Source of the DNA: Flavobacterium pisciphilum
Lineage (GTDB): Bacteria; Bacteroidota; Bacteroidia; Flavobacteriales; Flavobacteriaceae
DNA length: 64,000 bases
Direction: 5' to 3'
Assembly (NCBI RefSeq): GCF_020905345.1
Contig: NZ_JAJJMO010000001.1
Location: 4,588,001 to 4,652,000, forward strand
The notes under the pieces were generated by a model. That model had not been told where the DNA came from. It was given only the letters and a program-made list of their open reading frames with translations, and made no database searches. Shown one piece after another: positions 9,247 through 16,334 of the stretch. A program made the position numbers and the translations under genes. Positions within the stretch are counted from its first letter, which is position 1. The number at the start of each line of letters is the position of its first letter.

Positions 9247-10470
9247 TTATCTTTTAGTATTCAGATGAAACAAACCTATTTCTTTACCTGAGTCATTGAG
9301 CATTTGCAAATTTAAAACTTTGGAGTTGGCATCAATTCGTATTAAAGTTCTGGTTCCTGTTTCTGGTCCTCCACCAATTACAAAATGATAAGAGTGTTCT
9401 TTATTTGGCTCAAACATTCCGTATTCGTGTGTATGTCCAGCGACAAACAAATCGATTTTATATTTTTCAAATAAAGAACCAAATAATCTGCGACATTCAG
9501 TAGTTCCATGTTCTTCATCAGAATGGTAATGTGGAATATGCATCATTACTACGCGAAACGGAGCATTCTTAAAAGCTTTAGATTTCATTTGTTTCTCTAA
9601 CCAAATGGCTTGCTCTTCACGATAAGAATCGTAATTAACAGTTCCGCCATAGACAGGATGAGAGTCTTTTTTATCTTCACCAGTATCTAGAACAATTGTA
9701 AAAACGGAACCCATTTTAAAACTGTAATACTCTTTCTTATCATAATTGTAATAATAGTCTAATAGATTTCTGGAGTATTTGCCTCTTGTTTCATGATTTC
9801 CTCTTACAAACATAAAAGGTTTCTCGGTTGAGAATAAACTGCATGGATGGAGTAAATGATTGATGATTTGATTTTCGTCTGTTTGGTAATCAAACATATC
9901 TCCATTTAGAAATACAAAATCATACGGCTTGTTCTGATTGAGTTGTATTAATTCTCCAAAAGATTCTGGGCGATCATGAATATCGTTTAAAATAAGCCAA
10001 CTGACATCTTTTGTTTTGGGATCGAGTGTTTGAAAACGATATGTTTCACTACTTATGATGTCACCAAAAGTGATTTTATAAGGTCGGAAATCTAAAATTT
10101 GTTTCGAGAAAACTTTATAGTAATATGTGGTATTTGGTTTAAGATTTGTTAGTGTTACAGTATTAATTCTAGAATTGGTATTCATCATGCCATGTGCACA
10201 TTGTTCGGCTTTTGTTCCTAGTTGTTCAGTTTCACCATATTCAACCCAATTCAAACAAAGCTGATTCGTAAGCCACATAATTGTCATACTATCAGTTGTA
10301 GGCGCTTGAAGATAAGGCTTTGTTAGAAAGTTATGTGTAGCATCTAGCGAATCTGCGTTTTGATTTGAAGCAAAAGCAGATAATGGTAATCCGGCAACTG
10401 CAACAGATCCCGAAATACCTACTATAGTTTTTGTTAAGAACGAGCGACGAGAGTTTTTTTCTTCTTTCAT
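9247..10470 (-). CDS. Tat-exported calcineurin-like metallophosphatase (purple acid phosphatase-like)
   Basis: 407 residues. The N-terminus SRRSFLTKT is a twin-arginine motif (RR at 8-9) followed by a hydrophobic stretch, so export as a folded metalloenzyme is likely. A fibronectin-like domain as in purple acid phosphatases covers about 50-130 (YLQAPTTDSMTIMWLT). The metallophosphoesterase motifs follow in order: LNDIHDR, LNGDMFD, FVRGNHETRG, MHIPHYH and VAGHTHEYG, together supplying the dinuclear metal ligands. The substrate is unknown; a phosphorylated or sulfated glycan product is possible given the location, but that is inference. It has its own promoter (10532-10561), which shares sequence and an operator with the susC and kinase-operon promoters, so it probably belongs to the LacI regulon. 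Confidence 0.88.
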   Translation of the reverse strand: MKEEKNSRRSFLTKTIVGISGSVAVAGLPLSAFASNQNADSLDATHNFLTKPYLQAPTTDSMTIMWLTNQLCLNWVEYGETEQLGTKAEQCAHGMMNTNSRINTVTLTNLKPNTTYYYKVFSKQILDFRPYKITFGDIISSETYRFQTLDPKTKDVSWLILNDIHDRPESFGELIQLNQNKPYDFVFLNGDMFDYQTDENQIINHLLHPCSLFSTEKPFMFVRGNHETRGKYSRNLLDYYYNYDKKEYYSFKMGSVFTIVLDTGEDKKDSHPVYGGTVNYDSYREEQAIWLEKQMKSKAFKNAPFRVVMMHIPHYHSDEEHGTTECRRLFGSLFEKYKIDLFVAGHTHEYGMFEPNKEHSYHFVIGGGPETGTRTLIRIDANSKVLNLQMLNDSGKEIGLFHLNTKR

Positions 10471-10531
10471 AAAAAGATAAAAATTTGGTTATTTATAGTT
10501 TAAAAGTGGCTTTATTTGGTGTTAATTGAGA

Positions 10532-10561
10532 CGAAACTATCGATTATATTTTATTAAACAA
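10532..10561 (-). promoter_or_regulatory. Promoter of the metallophosphatase gene
   Basis: Minus strand: -33 TTG (complement of 10559-10561), a 19-base spacer, and -7 TAGTTTCG (complement of 10532-10539). It shares the extended TTTTCTTTGTTTAATA...TAGTTTCGTC sequence with the susC promoter. The operator at 10579-10592 ends 39 bases before the -7 box, the same distance as at susC. Confidence 0.7.
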
Positions 10562-10570
10562 AGAAAAGTA

Positions 10571-10601
10571 TTGTAAAATGTGTTCGTGCACATTATATTT
10601 G
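10571..10601 (+). promoter_or_regulatory. Promoter of the CBM9-like gene
   Basis: Plus strand: -33 TTG at 10571-10573, a 20-base spacer, and -7 TATATTTG at 10594-10601, an exact match to TAnnTTTG. The LacI-type operator lies inside the spacer, a classical repression geometry. Confidence 0.7.
10579..10592. promoter_or_regulatory. LacI-type operator in the phosphatase/CBM9-like divergent region
   Basis: TGTGTTCGTGCACA, one or two bases from the palindrome TGTGTTCGAGCACA found at 8763-8776 and 12603-12616. It serves two divergent promoters: within the core of the rightward one, and about 39 bases upstream of the -7 box of the leftward one. Confidence 0.7.
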
Positions 10602-10644
10602 TAGTGCAGCAATAATTGCGACAAAACCATAATTTAAGAATAGT

Positions 10645-11295
10645 ATGAATCAGGAAACTAAGAACTACGAAGTAAATTCAATATCTAAAAATGAATTGAT
10701 TGTATCAGGAAAGGGTGATTCTCATTTATGGAATAAAGCAATTGTTCTAGATGATTTTAGTTCGCCTTGGGATTCTAAATTGCCTTCTCGAATAGAGTTC
10801 AAAGCATTATGGGATTTGGAGCAATTATTTTTTTGCTTTACAGTTTACGATACCGAAATTCATATCGAAAAGAAAGATAATAGTAATGATAGTATTGGAA
10901 ATTCAGATAGGGTAGAGCTGTTTTTTAGACCAGATAATACACTAAATCCATACTATTGTCTAGAAATAGATGCTACTGCCAGAGTAATGGATTTTATAGC
11001 CTATCCCGATAAGAATTTTAATTTTGATTGGTCTTGGCCAAAAGATGATTTATTGGTTAAATCATCTATAAATAAGGATTGTTTTGTGGTAGAAGGAGCG
11101 ATAAGCATTGCCTCTTTAAAACAGTTCAATTTAATCAATAACAACCAAATCGAAGCAGGTATTTTTAGAGCTAAGTATTCTAAAGCTAATAATGCTAGTT
11201 ATGAACCTACTTGGATTACCTGGGTGAATCCCGTTACCGAAACACCTAATTTTCATATTCCATCATCATTTGGAATTTTAACTTTGAAAGAATAA
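10645..11295 (+). CDS. CBM9-like carbohydrate-binding protein, no signal peptide
   Basis: 216 residues with the beta-sandwich pattern of the family 9 carbohydrate-binding (DOMON-like) fold seen in Bacteroidota: LWNKAIVLDDFSSPWD near 29-44, FKALWDLEQLFFCFTVYDTEI near 52-72, SDRVELFFRPD near 90, and a tail TFNFHIPSSFGILTL-like end. The start at 10645 has no hydrophobic leader, so the protein should be cytoplasmic unless exported in an unusual way. That is odd for a glycan-binding module. Possible roles are sensing or chaperoning an imported sugar, or acting as a remnant of a larger enzyme. The promoter carries an internal LacI-type operator. It converges with the regulator gene with a single base between the stop codons. 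Confidence 0.75.
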   Translation: MNQETKNYEVNSISKNELIVSGKGDSHLWNKAIVLDDFSSPWDSKLPSRIEFKALWDLEQLFFCFTVYDTEIHIEKKDNSNDSIGNSDRVELFFRPDNTLNPYYCLEIDATARVMDFIAYPDKNFNFDWSWPKDDLLVKSSINKDCFVVEGAISIASLKQFNLINNNQIEAGIFRAKYSKANNASYEPTWITWVNPVTETPNFHIPSSFGILTLKE

Positions 11296-11296
11296 A

Positions 11297-12337
11297 CTAT
11301 TCTAGATAAAAATCGGCGTTTTCCGAATTAATGATGTCAATAGGTAAAAGTGTAACAGCTGGAGTTTCTTTATGGAAAAGGAAATGCTCTACAAAGTAGG
11401 TTATACCAAGATAAGCTTGTCTTTTTTGATTTTGATGAATTAAGAAATCAATTACTCCTAAATTTAGGTAATTTACATTTTCATCAATTAAATCGTAACC
11501 AATCATTCGGATTTTTTTGTTCTTAATCTCGCTAATGGTTTTTGCTATTTGATAGGCTTTGGATGTAGTAATGAAAACACCAGATAAATCGGGATTTTCA
11601 CTGATGAAGTTTTTTAGGTTTACTTCAACATTAGGACTTTTTAATTTTAATGTCGTAATCTTATAGTCTAGATTTTCTTTTTCATTAAAGTAATTTCTGA
11701 AACCTCTTTCTTTTTCTTGCATGTGAATTGCATTCTTGTAGGTTTCGTCAATATGTATAATAGCAATATGTCCCTTGTCTAGAATAGTATTTAATAGCTT
11801 GGCTGCTACGCGACCACTTCTAAATAAATCTTGTCCAACAAAATTCTTGATTAAAGTAGACTCTACCTGATTATTAAATGTATTTACAAGGATGTCTAAA
11901 GAGTCATATTTTTTTATTGCTTCTATTGTTTCTTTATGGAATAATGGAGCCAGCAAAACTGCGTCTGGCGATTTTTCTATAATAAGCTCATTAATATTTG
12001 TGAATGATTTTGTTTTTTCAGGATTAAAATAAAACGTTTCAACAAGTATGTTGTAAGCTTTAAATTCTTGTATAGCATCATTTACTCCTTTAATACAAGG
12101 AAACCAATATGGGTCAATTTTAGGATCAGGTAAAACAATGCAAATACGATAAATCTTATTGTTCTTTAAGTTTCTGGCAATAAGATTGGGTTCGTAATTT
12201 ATTACATTTAAAACTTCATTTACTTTTTCTAGTGCTAAAGGAGAAACTTTTCCTCTTTTGTGTAACACTCTGTCAACAGTACCTTTTGAAACTCCTGCTA
12301 ATTTAGCAATATCTTTAATTGTATACTTTTTATCCAT
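11297..12337 (-). CDS. LacI-family transcriptional regulator
   Basis: 346 residues from the ATG at 12337; a TTG three codons upstream is in frame, but MDKKYTIKDIAKLAG is the standard LacI start. The helix-turn-helix covers about 6-26 (TIKDIAKLAGVSKGTVDRVL). A hinge region follows (NYEPNLIARNLK, ~48-59), then a periplasmic-binding-protein-like sugar-sensing domain (IYRICIVLPDPKIDPYWF onwards). It lies between the SusCD operon and the sugar-kinase operon and is the obvious candidate to bind the TGTGYTCGARCACA sites found in both. The -7-like sequence TATATTTG (complement of 12344-12351) ends only seven bases before the ATG, so the message may be nearly leaderless; no matching -33 is visible. 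Confidence 0.92.
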   Translation of the reverse strand: MDKKYTIKDIAKLAGVSKGTVDRVLHKRGKVSPLALEKVNEVLNVINYEPNLIARNLKNNKIYRICIVLPDPKIDPYWFPCIKGVNDAIQEFKAYNILVETFYFNPEKTKSFTNINELIIEKSPDAVLLAPLFHKETIEAIKKYDSLDILVNTFNNQVESTLIKNFVGQDLFRSGRVAAKLLNTILDKGHIAIIHIDETYKNAIHMQEKERGFRNYFNEKENLDYKITTLKLKSPNVEVNLKNFISENPDLSGVFITTSKAYQIAKTISEIKNKKIRMIGYDLIDENVNYLNLGVIDFLIHQNQKRQAYLGITYFVEHFLFHKETPAVTLLPIDIINSENADFYLE

Positions 12338-12579
12338 AAGGGGCAAATATATAAAAAACTTTGTGTTTGTTCTTTTCGGGTTTATTTACTAAAATAACTG
12401 GCTTTTTTATTTGTAATGAAGTATTCAGTTTTACAATTAACAATGAAGATGGTTAATGTATTAAATATTTTCAATGGAAAACAAAAATATAAAATTAGGT
12501 AATCTTATTTCAATTTTCGTAAATATCCTAATAATTTTAACATAGCCTTTTTACCAATATTTTTAAGCATATAGATAAG

Positions 12580-12616
12580 TGTGCTCGATAACATAATTTT
12601 AGTGTGTTCGAGCACA
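12580..12616 (+). promoter_or_regulatory. Paired LacI-type operators upstream of the sugar-kinase operon
   Basis: TGTGCTCGATAACA (12580-12593) and the perfect palindrome TGTGTTCGAGCACA (12603-12616), centres 23 bp apart. The order, spacing and flanking TTTTTTGT tract match the minus-strand pair at susC (8799-8763). The proximal site ends 38 bases before the -7 box. Confidence 0.75.
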
Positions 12617-12624
12617 TTTTTTGT

Positions 12625-12662
12625 TTTTTCCTAGGTTAATTAAAATTTAATATCTAGTTTCG
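12625..12662 (+). promoter_or_regulatory. Promoter of the sugar-kinase operon
   Basis: -7 TAGTTTCG is at 12655-12662. At the -33 place the sequence reads CCTAGGTT where the related susC promoter reads CCTTGTTT, so the TTG is poorly conserved and the promoter may depend on an activator. Transcription would begin about 80 bases before the GTG start. Confidence 0.6.
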
Positions 12663-12748
12663 TAAAGTTAAAATCAAAATAAAAGCCAATTTTACGAATC
12701 AATAATAGTGTAATTAACAGTATTGCAGTATTTTAATATATATCAAAA

Positions 12749-13828
12749 GTGAAAAAAATTATATCATTAGCGCCAGGACGGACGTGTCTTTTTGGAGATC
12801 ATCAAGATTATTTAGGATTACCAGTTATAGCATGTGCAATAAATAGAAATATACAATTAACGGCAGTACAAAATGAGACTTCTGTTTTTAAGTTAGATAT
12901 GGTAGATATTAATGAAGTTAGAATCATTGATATCGATGCAACTTTTGAAGAATTGGAGCCTCGCGATTATTTTGCATCTTCATTAAGAGTTTTAAGAAGA
13001 CATGGATGCATTCCTACAGTTGGGTACGATATTACAGTAAAAGGGGACATTCCTATTAATTCTGGTACTTCGAGTTCTTCGGCATTATTAATGGCGTGGA
13101 TTAATTTCCTAATAACCGCTTATGGTGTAGATTGTGAAGTTACACCAGAATTTATTGCTCAAATGGGATATGCTTCAGAAGTATTAGAACATGGTGAACC
13201 AGGCGGAATGATGGATCATTTTAGTATTGGAGTAGGTAATATTGTTCATATTAATACAAGTGTGCCATTTTCGTATGATATAATTGGTACAGGTTTAAAA
13301 GGGTTAATTACAGGTGTTTCGGGAGTTCCAAAAGAAACGATAGGATTAATAGGAGAATTAAAAGGCAATGCTTTATTAGCAATTGATATTGTAAAACAAA
13401 ATTTTAAAGATTTTGATTTGCATAAAACTGAAATTGTAGATATCCACAAATACAGTAATTATTTGCCAGACAGATTAATTCCATTTTTTGAGGCTGCTAT
13501 AAAAAATTACCATTACACAAGAGAAGCTTTAAAGGAATTTGATAAGCCAACACTTAATTTGGTGAGAATTGGTGAGCTAATGAATATGCATCATGCTGTT
13601 TTAAGAGATTTATTAAAGATAACAGTGCCAAAAATTGATGATATGATTAATGCAGCATTGCGTGCAGGAGCTTATGGAGCTAAGATTGTTGGTTCAGGAG
13701 GTGGAGGAAGTATTGTTGTAATTGCTGATCCAAATAAAGAAAAAGCGGTTGTAGAAGCAATACTAGCAGCAGGAGCAAAAGAAGCGTATACAGTAACTGT
13801 AGATCCAGGAGTAAGAATAATACAATAA
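12749..13828 (+). CDS. GHMP-family sugar kinase (galactokinase-like)
   Basis: 359 residues, starting at GTG 12749 (no in-frame ATG upstream before a stop at 12734). GHMP motif 1 is APGRTCLFGDHQDYLG (8-23), a variant of the galactokinase APGRVNLIGEHTDY. Motif 2, the ATP loop, is INSGTSSSSALLMAW (103-117). Motif 3 is KIVGSGGGGSIVVI near 307-320. The enzyme should phosphorylate the anomeric hydroxyl of a sugar with ATP. The next gene, a nucleotidyltransferase, starts 25 bases later, so the product is likely a sugar-1-phosphate bound for a nucleotide sugar. GalNAc, galactose or another acidic or amino sugar are possible; mevalonate-type substrates are less likely in this setting. Confidence 0.82.
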   Translation: MKKIISLAPGRTCLFGDHQDYLGLPVIACAINRNIQLTAVQNETSVFKLDMVDINEVRIIDIDATFEELEPRDYFASSLRVLRRHGCIPTVGYDITVKGDIPINSGTSSSSALLMAWINFLITAYGVDCEVTPEFIAQMGYASEVLEHGEPGGMMDHFSIGVGNIVHINTSVPFSYDIIGTGLKGLITGVSGVPKETIGLIGELKGNALLAIDIVKQNFKDFDLHKTEIVDIHKYSNYLPDRLIPFFEAAIKNYHYTREALKEFDKPTLNLVRIGELMNMHHAVLRDLLKITVPKIDDMINAALRAGAYGAKIVGSGGGGSIVVIADPNKEKAVVEAILAAGAKEAYTVTVDPGVRIIQ

Positions 13829-13853
13829 TATTAAAAAATTTAAAGACCAAATT

Positions 13854-14729
13854 ATGCATGACAATTTAATTATTTTAGCAGGCGGTGCATCTTCTCGAAT
13901 GAAAAAGGAAGTTGTGTTAAATAATTTAACCGAAGAAGAAATAGCTCAGGCAAATGAAAGAAGCAAAGGGCTAATAGGAGTAGGACCAAACGGAAGACCT
14001 TTGTTAGATTATCTTTTATTAAATGCAAAAAAAGCAGGCTATAAAAAGTGCATTATTATAATAGGAGAACAAGGAGAATTGTTTAAAGAATTCTATGGTA
14101 ATCAAGATAAAAACAATGATTTTCATGGGTTAAATATTTCATTCGCAGTTCAATACATTCCAAAAGATAGAGTGAAGCCATTTGGTACTGCCGATGCATT
14201 ATTTCAGGCTGTAGAACAATATCCAGAAATGAATTCTCAAAGTTACTCAGTTTGTAATAGTGATAACTTGTACTCTACAGCAGCTTTGTTGGCACTAAGA
14301 GAAACCAACAGTCCAAATGCTTTTATAGGTTATGATCGTGATGCATTGGATTTTCCATCCGAAAGAATTTCACGTTTTGCTATTGCCAAGTTAGATGCAA
14401 ATAACCAATTATTAGATATACTAGAGAAACCAACGGCTGAAGACTTAGAAAATTATAAAGATTCAGAAGGGAAATTAAGAGTAAGTATGAATGCTTTTAA
14501 ATTTAATGGGGCAATGGTATATCCTTATTTGAAAAATTGTCCAGCTCACCCAGAAAGAGACGAAAAAGAATTGCCAACAGTACTTTTGAATGCGATAAAA
14601 GAGAATCCAAATACAACTTTAGGAATTCCTTTTTCAGAGCATGTTCCAGATTTAACTGCCAAAGAAGATATCGCTGAAGTAAAAGAATATCTAAAAAAAT
14701 ACTACCCAAAGTTAAACTGGGAAGCATAA
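13854..14729 (+). CDS. Sugar-1-phosphate nucleotidyltransferase (NDP-sugar pyrophosphorylase family)
   Basis: 291 residues. The N-terminus NLIILAGGASSRMKKE is the nucleotide-binding loop of the NTP-transferase family (usual form GGxGTRM). KKCIIIIGEQGELF and KPFGTADALFQAV, the region that contacts the nucleotide base, follow, then SVCNSDNLYS near residue 137, in the place of the metal-binding aspartate. C-terminal MNAFKFNGAMVYPYL fits the sugar-binding half. It would turn a sugar-1-phosphate into a nucleotide sugar. Its tight linkage to the upstream kinase resembles the kinase/pyrophosphorylase pairing of the fused fucose salvage enzyme FKP, although here the two are separate and the sugar is unknown. 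Confidence 0.8.
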   Translation: MHDNLIILAGGASSRMKKEVVLNNLTEEEIAQANERSKGLIGVGPNGRPLLDYLLLNAKKAGYKKCIIIIGEQGELFKEFYGNQDKNNDFHGLNISFAVQYIPKDRVKPFGTADALFQAVEQYPEMNSQSYSVCNSDNLYSTAALLALRETNSPNAFIGYDRDALDFPSERISRFAIAKLDANNQLLDILEKPTAEDLENYKDSEGKLRVSMNAFKFNGAMVYPYLKNCPAHPERDEKELPTVLLNAIKENPNTTLGIPFSEHVPDLTAKEDIAEVKEYLKKYYPKLNWEA

Positions 14730-14780
14730 AATTAACAAAAATTTCATATCTAATTTAGGAATAAGAAGAACTTATTGAGC

Positions 14781-14837
14781 TACTTTTGTCGTATTATTGC
14801 AAAAAAAACGCAACTACCTGTTGTTTTTTGCAAAAAA
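14781..14837 (+). promoter_or_regulatory. Possible internal promoter and palindrome before the MFS gene
   Basis: The 180-base gap between the nucleotidyltransferase and the permease contains TACTTTTG (14781-14788, an exact TAnnTTTG match without a good -33). Downstream is the perfect 14-bp palindrome TTTTTTGCAAAAAA (14824-14837), part of a larger imperfect inverted repeat from 14797. It may be a second promoter with an operator or a leader hairpin. Confidence 0.35.
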
Positions 14838-14909
14838 CATGAAAGCGTTGGTGCTATTTTAGATTGAAAAAAAACGATTAATCTATTAACCATCAACCAA
14901 AAAAAAATT

Positions 14910-16292
14910 ATGTCAAAGATAGAAAGTGCAATACGTATAGACCAAAGGAGTACAATTATTCCTATGGTTATTTTAACCGCATTATTTTTTATTCTAGGAT
15001 TTGTTACTTGGCTTAACGGGCCTTTAATTCCTTTTTTCGAGTTAGCTTGTGAGTTAACAGCTTCTCAAGCTTATTTCGTAACATTTGCTTTTTATATCGC
15101 CTATTTTGTAATGGCAATTCCATCTTCTTGGGTTATCGAAAAAGTAGGATATAAAAATGGAGTTTCGCTCGGATTAATTGTAATTGCTGTAGGAGCTTTT
15201 ATGTTTTATCCAGCAGCGGCTACAAGAACATACGTTTTCTTTTTATTAGCATTATTCACCATGGGAACAGGTTTAGCAATCTTACAAACAGCTGCAAATC
15301 CTTATGTGGTTGTTATTGGTCCAAGAGAAAGTGCTGCAGCAAGGATTAGTGTTTTAGGAATTGCAAATAAATTAGCAGGATTTATAGCGCCATTAGCCCT
15401 GACAGCTTTGGTGTTATCAAATATGCAAGAATACACAGCAGAGAAAATTGCACTTTTAGACGAAGTTTCTAAAACAGAAGCCTTAAATTTGCTGACATTA
15501 CAATTGCAAACACCATATCTTTATATGGGATTAGTTATTTTGGTTTTGGCACTTTTAGTTAAGTTGTCTCCATTACCAGAAATTGATTTGGATGAAGAAG
15601 GAGATGTAATGAGTTTAAGTATTTTTAAACAAATAAAAAATGCTTTCAAACACCCACAATTAGTTTTAGGAGTTATAACCTTAATGTTGTATTTAGCTGC
15701 CGAAGTTTTGGCAGGAGATTCAATTGGAGGATTCGGAAAAGAACTAGGAGTCTATGGTAAAGATGGTAATTTTTATTTAAAATTAACCTCATTTACAATG
15801 TCGGCAATGGTAGTAGGATATGTTTTAGGGATTACATTGATACCAAAATATCTTTCACAAGTTACTGCATTAAAAGCATCTGGAATTTTAGGATTAATTT
15901 TAGTAATTTTAATAGTTGTTATATCGCCAGAAATAACAGTTCAATTTTCGGGGATTCCAGCTATACCAGTAGTTATAATTTTAGTAGCATTAATGGGACT
16001 TGCAAATGCACTTTGTTGGCCGGCAATATGGCCAATGGCATTACAAGATTTAAAAGGATATACTAAGATAGGAAGTGCAATTTTAATCATGGGTATTATA
16101 GGAGGAGCAATTTTTCCTTTAATTTATGGCGCTTGGGCCGAAAGTATTAACACTGCTAATGTAGCAAACGGAGTGGTTAAAACGGCTAAAAGCGGAAACC
16201 AGATTGCATACTTAATACTAGTGCCTTGCTACTTAATGATTGTATTTTTTGCTTTCAAAGGGCATAAATACAGAAGTTGGTCTCGCAATTAA
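14910..16292 (+). CDS. Sugar:proton symporter, MFS (FucP/NagP-like)
   Basis: 460 residues with about twelve hydrophobic segments and the features of the fucose/glucose-galactose/N-acetylglucosamine (FHS) transporter family: FILGFVTWLNGPLIPFFELA near 28-47, AYFVTFAFYIAYFVMAIPSS near 53-72, LAILQTAANPYVVVIGP near 122-138, ANALCWPAIWPMAL near 364-377, and the C-terminal GGAIFPLIYGAWAE. Such permeases import monosaccharides across the inner membrane. It lies between the sugar-activation genes and the NagB fusion, which suggests an N-acetylated amino sugar or galactose/fucose-type sugar. I cannot separate NagP from FucP specificity by eye. Confidence 0.9.
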   Translation: MSKIESAIRIDQRSTIIPMVILTALFFILGFVTWLNGPLIPFFELACELTASQAYFVTFAFYIAYFVMAIPSSWVIEKVGYKNGVSLGLIVIAVGAFMFYPAAATRTYVFFLLALFTMGTGLAILQTAANPYVVVIGPRESAAARISVLGIANKLAGFIAPLALTALVLSNMQEYTAEKIALLDEVSKTEALNLLTLQLQTPYLYMGLVILVLALLVKLSPLPEIDLDEEGDVMSLSIFKQIKNAFKHPQLVLGVITLMLYLAAEVLAGDSIGGFGKELGVYGKDGNFYLKLTSFTMSAMVVGYVLGITLIPKYLSQVTALKASGILGLILVILIVVISPEITVQFSGIPAIPVVIILVALMGLANALCWPAIWPMALQDLKGYTKIGSAILIMGIIGGAIFPLIYGAWAESINTANVANGVVKTAKSGNQIAYLILVPCYLMIVFFAFKGHKYRSWSRN

Positions 16293-16334
16293 AAAAGGAT
16301 AAATAATTAAAGTAAATATAAAAAGAAGCGAATA

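Larger units (their letters stand above)
12338..12748. other. 411-base regulatory gap between lacI-type gene and kinase operon
   Basis: No plausible gene. It holds the likely start region of the regulator (near 12344) and the operator/promoter block of the kinase operon (12580-12662). The stretch 12360-12575 shows nothing recognisable beyond high AT content. Confidence 0.7.

Noticed and set aside
12338..12346. TTG start for the LacI-family gene
   Set aside because: The TTG lies in the TATATTTG -7-like box; the ATG at 12337 gives the normal LacI N-terminus.
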